16,086 nucleotides of DNA from JBJXFK01 sp046155505 (GTDB lineage: Bacteria; Planctomycetota; Phycisphaerae; UBA1845; Fen-1342), in the NCBI GenBank assembly GCA_046155505.1, contig JBJXFK010000109.1, forward strand, positions 1-16,086. Reading direction: 5' to 3'. Both the position numbers and the translations under genes were made by a program. Below, one piece after another: positions 6,147 to 13,311 of the stretch; the first letter of the stretch is position 1; every line of letters starts with the position of its first letter. Below the pieces are notes generated by a model, which had not been told where the DNA came from, ran no database searches, and was given only the letters and a program-made list of their open reading frames with translations.

Positions 6147-7013
6147 ATGCGAAAGCTCTTGGCTGTATCGATCCTGTCGTCCGCCGCCGTAGCGCTCAAT
6201 ATCGCCGGCTGCCCGCAAACCTCGCTGACCGACACCATCGACGATGTCGTCACCGGAATCACCGACCTGACAACGACCGAGGTCGATAGCCTGCAAGCCG
6301 CGATCTTCGCCGCACAGTCGCTGAACATCAGCGGCGCGCCCACCTTCGCCGGCGCGGCCGCCGCGACCGGCGATACCGCACTCGACATCAACACCGACAC
6401 CGGCACCATCACCGTCGGCGAATGCCCCGAAGCCACATTCAGCAGCGGCGAGACAACCGGCACATTCGCCATGTCGCTCGATTTCGGCGACGGCTGCAAC
6501 AACGTCGACGACGAAAACGCACCGACCTGCGTCGGCACGGTCACCGGCTCGGCCACGCCCGCTCAAAACACCATCGACGCCACGTTCGAGGACTTCAACT
6601 GCGACGACTATGGCGTCGACGGCACGGTCTCGGTCGAATACGCCCTCTCCACCGGCATCTCGGTGCTCAACGGCGAGTGGGATGTGACCATCAATGCCGC
6701 CGGAGATCAGGTTTACACCACCGACGGCAACGGCGAGGTGCAAATTGACGCCGTCGATCGCTCGGTCGTCATCCCGACGTTCGCCGCGACCGTCGGTGAT
6801 GGCACCAGCGAGTGGAACATGTCGTTCGCCGAGCTGGGCATCGACTATGCCACCTACGGCAATTTTGTGCCCTATGCCGGCTGGATCCAGATCTTCAGCG
6901 ACACGACCCGCGACGTGACGGTTCGCTTCAACGAGAGCTCGCCGAGCACCGGCGTGGTCGAGATCAGCGTCGAAGGCAGCGAATTCTTCGAGGTCGATCT
7001 GAACGACCTGTAA
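6147..7013 (+). CDS. secreted acidic lipoprotein of unknown function
   Basis: A 288-residue protein with a type II signal peptide: MRKLL, a hydrophobic core, then the lipobox N-I-A-G-C with the lipid-anchored cysteine at 22. It should therefore be a membrane-anchored lipoprotein outside the cytoplasm. The mature part is rich in Asp, Thr and Ser and carries four more cysteines at 93, 117, 128 and 152, in the contexts GECPE, DGCNN, PTCVG and FNCDD, which could form two disulfides. The second half alternates hydrophobic and polar residues in the manner of beta strands. I recognise no enzyme motif. GGAG lies about eight bases before the ATG and supports this start. It stands alone, with a strong terminator upstream and a hairpin downstream. 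Confidence 0.8.
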   Translation: MRKLLAVSILSSAAVALNIAGCPQTSLTDTIDDVVTGITDLTTTEVDSLQAAIFAAQSLNISGAPTFAGAAAATGDTALDINTDTGTITVGECPEATFSSGETTGTFAMSLDFGDGCNNVDDENAPTCVGTVTGSATPAQNTIDATFEDFNCDDYGVDGTVSVEYALSTGISVLNGEWDVTINAAGDQVYTTDGNGEVQIDAVDRSVVIPTFAATVGDGTSEWNMSFAELGIDYATYGNFVPYAGWIQIFSDTTRDVTVRFNESSPSTGVVEISVEGSEFFEVDLNDL

Positions 7014-7044
7014 GCGCCGATTGTGCAGCCTCCAAAAAACACGG

Positions 7045-7074
7045 CCGGTCGGCAGGTTCACGCCTTCCGACCGG
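7045..7074 (+). terminator. weak hairpin after the lipoprotein gene
   Basis: CCGGTCGGCAGG and CCTTCCGACCGG pair over 12 positions with one mismatch around a six-base loop, 31 bases after the stop codon. There is no T-run, so it may terminate poorly or act as an mRNA-stabilising stem. Confidence 0.35.
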
Positions 7075-7128
7075 TCGCGCATTTCGGGGCTGCGGTGCGT
7101 GTCGTGATTCGATTACGCTCCGCATTCG

Positions 7129-8169
7129 ATGTCGCGTACTCGCTCAAACTACGTCGCCGCGACCCGCGTCCTTGCAATCGCATGCACACGGACCGTCTTC
7201 GTCGCGGCGGTGCTCATCGCTAGTGCGAATGGGTCCGCGGCGCAGTCTAGGCCGTCGAATAACGCGACGCAGCCGAATGCAACGTCTCAGTCAGCGCAAC
7301 CGGCGCAACCGTTGCAAATCGACGTGCGGCAGCGCGAGCGCGAGCGCGAGCTTGAAGCCGCCCTCGCGGAAAAGTCGGACAGCGCAGAGAGCTGGCGCGA
7401 GTACATCGCGCTCGCTGTCGATGACGCCCGGCTGGCCATCGCGACGCAGCGATTCCGTCGTAGCGTCCAACACGTGCGCCCAACCGCTGAAATGCACCTG
7501 CTCGCCGCGCGGGCGTTCGCCGGACAGAATTTGTGGCTCGGCAAGTCTGAAGCGCGAACGATCGACGATGGCCGCGTTGGACAGTTCGCTGGCGATTGGC
7601 TGGCAATTGAGAAACTTGACGGGCTGGATCGCTTTCGCTGCGTGCCGGCCGATTCGGCGCTGTTTCATGTGCGGCGCAGTCTCGATGCGGGCTACGACGG
7701 TCTCGATGCGTACGTGCTCCACGCTCGCGCCTGGCTCATGGCCGGCAAGCCCGCGACCGCGTGGCAAATCATCGAGTCGCACCAGTCGCGCCTGTTTGAG
7801 TCCGGCGACGAGCGGCTGCTGCGCGAGGTGCTCGAACTCGCAATCGCGTCCGATCGCATCTCGGCCGCCCTGCGCTACGCTCAACTTTGCGCCGCACGAC
7901 AGCCTGCGCAGCGCGACCAGATTCTCTTCGACGCCTACGTCCGCTGCGCCGACCGCAGCGGCCTCGCCGGCGACGACGCTCTCTATCGCGATCTGCTGAC
8001 GCGAGCTGCGGAGCTGCGTCCAAAAGACGCGACGATCGCGCTGCGCGTGGCTGATGCCGAGTATGAGTCGGGCAATCGCCCTCGCGCGCGGGAGTGGTAT
8101 CGCCGCACGATTGATCTCGCGCCGCAGCACAGCGAACGACTGCGTATTCTGACGCGATTGTCTGAGTAG
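7129..8169 (+). CDS. exported tetratricopeptide-repeat protein
   Basis: A 346-residue protein. A basic N-region (R3, R5, R13, R21) precedes a hydrophobic core at about 23-33 and a likely signal peptidase site after A37 or A38 (GSAA-Q). A Gln/Pro/Ser-rich spacer follows to about residue 65, then a charged helical stretch (RQRERERELEAAL) and helical hairpins. The C-terminal 60 residues contain a clear TPR-like unit at about 301-334 (A-L-R-V-A-D-A-E-Y-E-S-G-N-R-P-R-A-R-E-W-Y-R-R-T-I-D-L-A-P). TPR domains scaffold protein contacts, so a periplasmic binding or assembly role is possible; no partner is evident. No strong ribosome binding site is visible before the ATG, so the exact start is uncertain. 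Confidence 0.75.
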   Translation: MSRTRSNYVAATRVLAIACTRTVFVAAVLIASANGSAAQSRPSNNATQPNATSQSAQPAQPLQIDVRQRERERELEAALAEKSDSAESWREYIALAVDDARLAIATQRFRRSVQHVRPTAEMHLLAARAFAGQNLWLGKSEARTIDDGRVGQFAGDWLAIEKLDGLDRFRCVPADSALFHVRRSLDAGYDGLDAYVLHARAWLMAGKPATAWQIIESHQSRLFESGDERLLREVLELAIASDRISAALRYAQLCAARQPAQRDQILFDAYVRCADRSGLAGDDALYRDLLTRAAELRPKDATIALRVADAEYESGNRPRAREWYRRTIDLAPQHSERLRILTRLSE

Positions 8170-8171
8170 AA

Positions 8172-8196
8172 CGCGGCGGCTTGCACGTTCGCCGCG
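8172..8196 (+). terminator. weak GC hairpin after the TPR gene
   Basis: CGCGGCG and CGCCGCG form a seven-base stem with an 11-base loop, starting three bases after the stop codon. There is no T-run. The rest of the 224-base spacer to the next gene holds nothing I can identify. Confidence 0.25.
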
Positions 8197-8393
8197 CGTC
8201 GCACAGTGCAACTCGAGCGCGCCGCAGCGCCAAATCACGCTGAGAATCTTGCCGCAACCTCTCGGCGCGTTGGGCAATCGGCATGTTGCTTGCTACTCCT
8301 TACGCGTGGCCGGTCGTCGGCACGCATCGTCCATGAATCTCCGGCTCGGCCGGTCGCAATTCCACAATCCAGCGCAATGCGAGGAGCACCAAC

Positions 8394-10604
8394 ATGGCAA
8401 TTCAAATCACCTCACTTCGCCGAACGATCTGTGCGACCGCGATCGCGTCAGTGGGAATCGCTGCTTTCGCCCAGGTGAACGCATATGTTCCCGCCGCGGG
8501 CGGCAACTGGAATGTCGACGCGAACTGGAGCCTGGGCCACGCGCCGGTCGGCAACGAACGCCCCGAGATTGTGGCGGGCAACACGGCCCACAAGATCCTG
8601 ACCTATAACTGGGGCGCGGTGACGAACTTCCCGCTGCTACGGCTGGACGGCAGCGCGACGCACTTCGCGCGGCTGAACCAGGGGCAGAGTGTGCTCACGA
8701 CGGTCGATGAGCGCATTGCGACCGGCGGCGGCGACGCGTGGCATGCCGTCAGCGGACCAGCGTTCCTGTGGGTCAACGAGTATCTCTATGTTGGCTTTGC
8801 CGGGTCGAGCACGGGACACTTTGTGCTCGATACCGTCGCCGACGCCAGCGCGGGGCTTTATGTCGGCGACTTGTGCTACGTCGGTTACACCGCGTCCGGC
8901 GAGTTTGATCACCGCAATGGATTTGCGGACGTGAATCGGCTCTACATCGGGCAGAGCGATCCCGGCACATACCTGATGCATACACCGTCGACCGGACGGT
9001 TGACCATTCGCGGGTCGTTCGTCCTCGGCAACGGCGACATCGGAACGTTTGACCATACCGGCGGCACGGTGCGCGGGACCGGCACGAACGGCCTGCTATT
9101 GGGATTAAACACCGGCGGCGAGGGCACGTACCTGATGAATGGCGGCACGCTCGATGTCGATCACATCTCGATCGCGTGGAACGGCGACGGCTACTTCACG
9201 CAGACCGGCGGAACCGTCACGGTGGCGGAATCGCTCAACATCGGCTGCGAGGGCACGCACCCGATGCGGGCGTGGTACAAGCTGGGCGATTCCGACGGGC
9301 CGGCCGCGCTGAACGTGGGCGACGATCTGCTGATCGGCCCGTTAACGCTGGCCAAGTATGAGCAGACAGGCGGCACGGCGATGGTCGCCGCCGACATTCG
9401 GATCTACGACGGCGATCCGGGCGGCGCGAGCAGTTATCTGTACATGGGTACCAGCGCCGGCACGCTGACCGCCCAGGCGCTCCGAAATATCGGCGGCTAC
9501 TTCGATCAGGACGGCGGCGTGCTGGAGACGCAAATCGGCGTCAACGATTCGCCCGCCGGAATGAACCTCGACAACAATGCCGACTGCCGCATTCGCGAAC
9601 TGACGCACAACGCCGGCGCGATACGCATGTGGCGCGGCGCGATCCTGCGCGGACCGCTCGCGTTCGGCGACAACTACTTTTTGTGCGAGTTCACGAACAA
9701 CGCTGCGTTCCAGATGGGGAGTGTGGCCAGCCCCGGCGGTTCGTTCCGCGGCCATCTCACCAACAACGGCACGTTCGATTACTTCCAGGGCGACTTTTCG
9801 ACGAGCCGGCTGACCAACGCGGGCACCTTTAGTATGAACGCCGACTTCGTTTGCACGCAGATCGTCAATCACGCCGCGATTACGATCAATCCGGGTCGCG
9901 CACTGACCGCTGGAAACGCGGCCTTCGCGAGTGCCTTCGAAAACAACGGCGAGTTGAACCTGCTGCCCGGTGCCGCGGTAAACCTCGTTGGCAACCGGCC
10001 GCTGATCAACCACGGCACCATGTCCGGCGGCGGCACGCCGGCGAACCCGACGCAAATCGTCGGCGACGTCGATAGCGACGGGGATGTGTTCGTACTCGCG
10101 GGAGGTGCCATCGGGCTGCTCACGATTGACGGCGGATTTCGGGCGCGCGAACTCGGCAGCGTACGCATTCGCCTCGCCGGCGATGCTACCGCCGGCGTCG
10201 ACTATGACCGCCTGACTGCGACCGGCGCGCTCACACTTGAAGGCGAGCTCGACGTGCGGCTGGCAAACGGCTTTGCACCGGCGCTCGGCGATCGGTTCAT
10301 TCCGATAGCTGGCTCGTCGCGCAGCGGCGCGTTCTCTAAGATGGTGCTGCCGACGCTCGGTCCGGGGCTTCGCTGGGACGTGACGTACGGGTCGAATTCG
10401 CTGCGGCTCGCCGTGATCGCGAATATCTCCTGCCCGGCGGACATCGATCGCGACGGCACGATCGGCCTGACTGATCTGGCGATCCTGCTGTCGAATTTCG
10501 GCGGGACCGGCAACCACGCTGATGGCGATCTCGACCAGAACGGGCTGGTGAACCTGACCGACCTGGCGACGCTGCTCACCGGCTTCGGCAGCCCGTGTCC
10601 GTAG
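8394..10604 (+). CDS. large secreted beta-repeat protein with C-terminal dockerin-like domain
   Basis: A 736-residue protein with a signal peptide (R9-R10, hydrophobic core 11-26, likely cleavage after A26 or A30). The mature part opens with G-G-N-W-N-V-D-A-N-W-S-L-G, typical of proteins with autotransporter-associated or PEP-CTERM-style beta repeats. From about 200 to 350 it repeats a pattern like G-x-(Y/F)-x-Q-T-G-G-T-V-x-V, suggesting a right-handed beta helix. The C-terminus has two EF-hand-like calcium loops, D-I-D-R-D-G-T-I-G-L-T-D at 683 and D-L-D-Q-N-G-L-V-N-L-T-D at 712, each followed by L-A-x-L-L-x-x-F-G. This is the dockerin type I pattern widespread in planctomycete secreted proteins, where no cellulosome is known. 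Ligand or attachment role is unknown. GAGGAG about eight bases before the ATG fixes the start. Confidence 0.85.
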   Translation: MAIQITSLRRTICATAIASVGIAAFAQVNAYVPAAGGNWNVDANWSLGHAPVGNERPEIVAGNTAHKILTYNWGAVTNFPLLRLDGSATHFARLNQGQSVLTTVDERIATGGGDAWHAVSGPAFLWVNEYLYVGFAGSSTGHFVLDTVADASAGLYVGDLCYVGYTASGEFDHRNGFADVNRLYIGQSDPGTYLMHTPSTGRLTIRGSFVLGNGDIGTFDHTGGTVRGTGTNGLLLGLNTGGEGTYLMNGGTLDVDHISIAWNGDGYFTQTGGTVTVAESLNIGCEGTHPMRAWYKLGDSDGPAALNVGDDLLIGPLTLAKYEQTGGTAMVAADIRIYDGDPGGASSYLYMGTSAGTLTAQALRNIGGYFDQDGGVLETQIGVNDSPAGMNLDNNADCRIRELTHNAGAIRMWRGAILRGPLAFGDNYFLCEFTNNAAFQMGSVASPGGSFRGHLTNNGTFDYFQGDFSTSRLTNAGTFSMNADFVCTQIVNHAAITINPGRALTAGNAAFASAFENNGELNLLPGAAVNLVGNRPLINHGTMSGGGTPANPTQIVGDVDSDGDVFVLAGGAIGLLTIDGGFRARELGSVRIRLAGDATAGVDYDRLTATGALTLEGELDVRLANGFAPALGDRFIPIAGSSRSGAFSKMVLPTLGPGLRWDVTYGSNSLRLAVIANISCPADIDRDGTIGLTDLAILLSNFGGTGNHADGDLDQNGLVNLTDLATLLTGFGSPCP

Positions 10605-10616
10605 ACACAAACTCCG

Positions 10617-10645
10617 CGCCGCGCGCAACGCAGACGCGCGCGGCG
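10617..10645 (+). terminator. GC-rich hairpin after the dockerin-protein gene
   Basis: CGCCGCGCGC and GCGCGCGGCG form a perfect ten-base stem with a nine-base loop, starting 13 bases after the stop codon. There is no T-run. Position and strength suggest a terminator or 3'-end protecting structure. Confidence 0.4.
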
Positions 10646-10693
10646 ACTCGGTCGAACGCGTATGTGAACCTCAGCGTCGTTCCGAATTGATGG

Positions 10694-10778
10694 CGCAGGG
10701 TGGGCATCATCCGCGGTTCGTTTCACCTCGCCAACTGACCCCGAATGCCGCGCTGAATTGGTGGGCAATGCCCACCAT
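10694..10778. repeat. decayed inverted-repeat element (GGGTGGGCATCGCCCACC family)
   Basis: CAGGGTGGGCATCATCCGCG at the left and GGTGGGCAATGCCCACC at 10760-10776 match the ends of the family with several substitutions. It lies between the dockerin-protein gene and the HU promoter region. Confidence 0.65.
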
Positions 10779-10844
10779 GCACGAGTCCGCCGGTCGCCGA
10801 AAACGTGTTTTTGGCCGGTTTTTCGGTGCCGCGGGCAGAAAAAT

Positions 10845-10876
10845 GCCGAAATTCCCGAGAATTTTTTGATTTCGGC
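10845..10876. promoter_or_regulatory. nested inverted repeats abutting the HU -35 box, possible operator
   Basis: GCCGAAA at 10845-10851 and TTTCGGC at 10870-10876 are perfect arms 18 bases apart. They overlap the start of AAATTC-CCGA-GAATTT at 10849-10864, which runs into a T-tract. The right arm directly touches the TTGACG hexamer. This could be a binding site for a dimeric regulator or an AT-rich upstream element. Confidence 0.4.
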
Positions 10877-10907
10877 TTGACGAAAGCCCGAAAGCGTGCG
10901 ACAAGAT
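10877..10907 (+). promoter_or_regulatory. probable promoter of the HU gene
   Basis: TTGACG at 10877-10882 is a near-consensus -35 box. A -10 region lies in GACAAGATGATG, 17 to 19 bases downstream, though no single hexamer is a clean match. Transcription from here would give a leader of about 170 bases before the HU start codon. Confidence 0.5.
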
Positions 10908-10914
10908 GATGTAG

Positions 10915-11082
10915 TGCAGATCAACTACGGCGCAACCGGTTGGGGTATGGAGCGTGCAGACACGCCGTCTGCCGACCTTTTCCGGTCACGCCCGCAGCCG
11001 CGGCAAAGCGGCTGAAGATCACTTTGGAACAGAGACACGCCGGCGCGGTCCGACGTGATCTCGCGGCATGGAGGACTCACAG
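10915..11082 (+). other. structured 5' leader of the HU gene
   Basis: The leader contains two small perfect hairpins, GCAGAC-ACGCC-GTCTGC at 10956-10972 and CAGCCGC-GGCAAA-GCGGCTG at 10995-11014, then GGAGG at 11070-11074 before the start codon. A leader this long on a HU gene may carry translational control. No known riboswitch motif is recognised. Confidence 0.3.
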
Positions 11083-11394
11083 ATGGCCAAGTCGGCAAAA
11101 CCCCGCAGCAAGTCGGAAGTCTACAGCGAGATCGCCAACAGCACCGGCCTCGCCCGCAAGCAGGTCGCCTCGGTGTTCGAGTCGATGGGCGGACTGCTCA
11201 AGAAGGATCTCAACAAGGCTGGCATCTTCGCCGTTCCCGGCCTGATGAAGGTCACCGTCATCAAGAAGCCGGCGACCAAGGCCCGCGAAGGCATCAACCC
11301 CTTCACCGGCGAGAAGCAAATGTTCAAGGCCAAGCCGGCCCGCAAGGTCGTCAAGGTGCGCCCGCTCAAGGCGCTCAAAGACATGGTCAGCTAA
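11083..11394 (+). CDS. HU/IHF-family DNA-binding protein
   Basis: A 103-residue basic protein starting MAKSAKPRSKSEVYSEIANS. It matches the HU/IHF fold: two N-terminal helices (T-G-L-A-R-K-Q-V-A-S-V-F-E-S-M), a hydrophobic dimer core (LLKKDLNKAGIFAVPGLMKVTV) and a DNA-gripping beta arm with I-N-P-F-T-G-E at about residue 70. The tail PARKVVKVRPLKALKDMV replaces the shorter end of the E. coli protein, as is common in planctomycetes and related phyla. It should bend and package DNA in the nucleoid. GGAGG eight bases before the ATG at 11083 decides this start over an in-frame ATG at 11068. Its own promoter and long leader suggest strong, regulated expression. Confidence 0.92.
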   Translation: MAKSAKPRSKSEVYSEIANSTGLARKQVASVFESMGGLLKKDLNKAGIFAVPGLMKVTVIKKPATKAREGINPFTGEKQMFKAKPARKVVKVRPLKALKDMVS

Positions 11395-11408
11395 GTCGCG
11401 ATCGAACC

Positions 11409-11604
11409 GTAGGGTGGGCATCGCCCACCATTTCGCTCGACCGTTCAACCGGCGGCGAATGGTGGATGATTCTCACCCTTCGTTTTGGTCCACGGTCCGG
11501 ATCGTGGGCATCGCCCACCATTCCGTTGTCCGTGGGGTGGACATCGCCAACCATTTCGCGCGCTGTTGCAGTCGGCGGCGAATAGTGGGCGATGTCCACC
11601 CTAC
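11409..11604. repeat. cluster of two to three inverted-repeat elements (GGGTGGGCATCGCCCACC family)
   Basis: A left end GTAGGGTGGGCATCGCCC at 11409 pairs with a decayed right end near 11480. A second partial left end (GTGGGCATCGCCCACCATTC) lies near 11505. A third copy runs from about 11530 (GTGGGGTGGACATCGCC) to GGGCGATGTCCACCCTAC at 11604. The inner CATTTCGC ... CGGCGAAT segments are shared. The cluster fills the space between the convergent HU and UVR-protein genes, where it could also act as a bidirectional terminator. Confidence 0.85.
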
Positions 11605-11620
11605 CGCTCACTGCCATCGT

Positions 11621-12424
11621 CTAATCGCTTTCCGCACGCGGCCAATCCAGCTTGAATTCACTTCGGCTCTCGCGCTTTCGCAGTTCGTCACGCAAGAGCG
11701 CCGCCGCTTCAAAATCCTCGCCGCCGATTGCGCTGTTCAAGCGTTCGCGCAGCGTCGCCTGAATGCCGTGCGTCTGTCGCAGCGTTCTCGCGGTTTGGCG
11801 CAGGTACATCAATCCAGGGTCGTGGTGCCGCGTTTGTTCATCGAAGCCGAGCCGCGTGAGAATGTCCTCGAGCGCGCCGACGCCGCCCTCGAGCGCCTCG
11901 ACCGCCTCCTCGAATCGATCCTGCGCCTCGCGCAGGCGTGAGAGCATTTTTGCCCGGTTATAAAGCAATGACGGAATCAGCGAGGCATGTGCGCCGGGAA
12001 TCCCGCCCTGCCGCTCTTCGAGCGTGCGCAGCAGCAGCAGGCACTGGTCGATGTCGCGCACCGCGCGGCGAAGGTGATCGATCGCCGTCGGTTTGTCGTG
12101 ACTCTTGAGCGCTTCGTCGGCGAGGCCGCTGAAGGCGAGGCGACGGTAGTTGTATTGTTGGAGCTCACGATCCACCTCCTGCCACACCTCGGCGGGCAGC
12201 TTGCTGTGCACGCGCGTCTCGTGCTGGACGAAATCGACCGTGCCGGCGAAGCCGTGAAAGCGACGACCGTCGGGCCGCCCGTCCGGAAACATCTGGAGCA
12301 GACCCAGGTCGACGCGCAGTTGAAGCTGATGTTCGCCGTCAACGCCGCCAATTAGCCTGGCGGCGATCCCGCCGTTGAGAGGTCGTTCCCAGTCATCCAC
12401 GATCTGTTCAAGGTCGAGACTCAC
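11621..12424 (-). CDS. UVR-motif (UvrB/UvrC C-terminal type) protein, function unknown
   Basis: A 267-residue protein. The N-terminal half (DLEQIVDDWERPLNGGIAARLIGG onwards) starts with a mixed alpha/beta region containing D-L-G-L-L-Q-M-F-P-D-G-R-P-D-G. The middle is strongly helical, probably coiled coil (VDRELQQYNYRRL ... QDRFEEAVEALEGGV). Residues 225-252 form a UVR motif (L-R-E-R-L-N-S-A-I-G-G-E-D-F-E-A-A-A-L-L-R-D-E-L), the short helical hairpin through which UvrB contacts UvrC and which also occurs in McsA and ClpC-type proteins. No nuclease or helicase motif is seen, so a repair role is not shown. The GTG at 12424 was chosen because it follows AGGGGG at about eight bases; the frame remains open further upstream but would then run into rnpB. 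The gene is divergent from rnpB and convergent with HU. Confidence 0.8.
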   Translation of the reverse strand: MSLDLEQIVDDWERPLNGGIAARLIGGVDGEHQLQLRVDLGLLQMFPDGRPDGRRFHGFAGTVDFVQHETRVHSKLPAEVWQEVDRELQQYNYRRLAFSGLADEALKSHDKPTAIDHLRRAVRDIDQCLLLLRTLEERQGGIPGAHASLIPSLLYNRAKMLSRLREAQDRFEEAVEALEGGVGALEDILTRLGFDEQTRHHDPGLMYLRQTARTLRQTHGIQATLRERLNSAIGGEDFEAAALLRDELRKRESRSEFKLDWPRAESD

Positions 12425-12560
12425 GCGTTTCCCCCTGCGCGGTAGCGCCGCGTGTATCGACAACGCGCCAGCGCCGCGTGAGTTGCGCGGCACGAGCGAC
12501 GATTGCGCCGCGACGACGCACAAATTCGCGGGCGTTCGCGCCGCCAGTCCCGCCGATCCG

Positions 12561-12623
12561 TTTCCCGTTTCCCGTTCGCCGTTCGCCGTTGCCCGTTTCC
12601 CGGTCCCCGTTTCCCCTTTCGCC
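12561..12623. repeat. seven-base tandem repeat, TTTCCCG type, about nine units
   Basis: Units such as TTTCCCG, TTTCCCG, TTCGCCG, TTCGCCG, TTGCCCG and TTTCCCG follow one another with period seven. The array lies between the divergent UVR-protein gene and rnpB, just upstream of the rnpB -10 box, so its length may affect rnpB transcription. Confidence 0.75.
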
Positions 12624-12642
12624 TCGTCGTCATTGCACGCGG

Positions 12643-12648
12643 TACAAT
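12643..12648 (+). promoter_or_regulatory. -10 box of rnpB
   Basis: TACAAT here places a transcription start seven bases downstream at about 12655, exactly where the 5' strand of helix P1 begins. No good -35 hexamer is visible in the repeat array upstream. Confidence 0.6.
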
Positions 12649-12654
12649 CGTCGC

Positions 12655-13123
12655 GGCAGAGTGAGCCAGGCGATCGCCGATCGCTCGCAAAACGGACTTG
12701 TGCCGGCTTGCCGGCGATCGGAGGAAAGTCCGAACTGGACAGGGCACGGTGATGGCTAACGGCCACCGGGAGTGATCCCAGGGAAAGTGCCACAGAAAAT
12801 AAACCGCCTGGGGAGTGCTTCGTGCTTAGTGTCTAGTGCCTAGTGTAGTGACAGCCGCGAAGCGGCTGACAAACTAGGCACTAGGCACTCCCCCGGTAAG
12901 GGTGAAAAGGTGCGGTAAGAGCGCACCGCACGGCTGGCGACAGTCGTGGCATGGCAAACCCCACCGCCAGCAAGCCCAAATATGGGGCAATGAGTCGGCC
13001 CGGCTCGTTACTAGCCCCGGGTAGGGTGCTTGAGCCGACGTGCAAACGTCGGCCCAGAGGAATGGTCGCCGCCGAGCGCGAAAGCGCCCGGAGACAGAAT
13101 TCGGCTTATCGGCTCACTCTGCC
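12655..13123 (+). ncRNA. rnpB: RNase P RNA, bacterial class A
   Basis: This is the catalytic RNA that trims the 5' leader from tRNA precursors. Hallmarks in order are: the 5' strand of P1 at 12655-12667; GAGGAAAGTCCGAAC (P4 side) at 12721-12735; GATGGCTAACGGCC; GCCACAGAAAATAAACCGCC up to 12808; GGTAAGGGTGAAAAGGTGCGG from 12895; the tRNA CCA-binding loop GGTAGG at 13020-13025; ACAGAATTCGGCTTAT (P4 3' side) at 13094-13109; and the 3' strand of P1 at 13111-13123, which pairs perfectly over 13 bases with the 5' end. At about 469 nt it is longer than the usual 350-400, and the excess lies in P12. TTTTT follows at 13126-13130. Confidence 0.96.
12810..12893 (+). repeat. expanded P12 arm of RNase P RNA built from repeat-like sequence
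   Basis: The segment between AAACCGCC and GGTAAGGG is P12, which spans about 23 bases in E. coli and 84 here. It folds as GGGGAGTGC with GCACTCCCC (12810-12818 with 12885-12893), TAGTGCCTAGT with ACTAGGCACTA (12834-12844 with 12873-12883), and an apical CAGCCGC-GAA-GCGGCTG (12852-12868). A 15-base stretch on the 5' side (12819-12833) is unpaired. TAGTG-x-CTAG units recur in the arm. Confidence 0.8.
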
Positions 13124-13144
13124 GATTTTTCGCCGCCGAGAAGC

Positions 13145-13205
13145 ATGGAGCACCGCGGCCCTCCGCGGTCTTCGTGGAGCACCGCGGCCCTCCGCGGTTT
13201 CTTCG
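13145..13205. repeat. tandem pair of palindromic repeats with ACCGCGG arms
   Basis: Two adjacent 30-base copies of the element at 162-192, each with ACCGCGG-CCCT-CCGCGGT and flanks TGGAGC and TTCTTCG. They lie just downstream of rnpB. The 188-base stretch from 13124 to 13311 holds these copies and the octamer array at 13209, with no gene that I can support. Confidence 0.85.
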
Positions 13206-13208
13206 TGA

Positions 13209-13250
13209 GGAACAAAGGAACAAAGGAACAACGGAACAAGGGAACAACGG
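13209..13250. repeat. eight-base tandem repeat GGAACAA(A/C/G), five units
   Basis: Five units run on directly from the palindromic pair: GGAACAAA twice, then GGAACAAC, GGAACAAG and GGAACAAC. No function is evident. It resembles slippage-derived intergenic DNA. Confidence 0.8.
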
Positions 13251-13311
13251 CCCAGACGCCGTCGCACGGCCGAGTTGTAGAGCGCCCGCCGTCGGCGGCA
13301 CTTTATCCGAA

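Noticed and set aside
6812..7999. 395-codon plus-strand frame overlapping the lipoprotein and TPR genes
   Set aside because: The product is Arg/Ser-rich with no domain, and it overlaps two genes with clear signal peptides in other frames.
9342..10628. 428-codon open frame on the minus strand
   Set aside because: It is opposite the dockerin protein, is Arg-rich with no recognisable domain, and is a high-GC shadow.
11409..11604. Possible insertion sequence
   Set aside because: Inverted ends are present, but there is no transposase frame and the units are only about 75 bases, so at most a non-autonomous element.
12425..12793. Upstream extension of the UVR-motif gene by 123 codons
   Set aside because: It would run through the heptamer array and into the conserved 5' part of rnpB; its composition is repeat-like.
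13145..13250. Possible CRISPR array
   Set aside because: The repeats are directly adjacent palindromes and an octamer array, with no unique spacers of even length and no cas genes.
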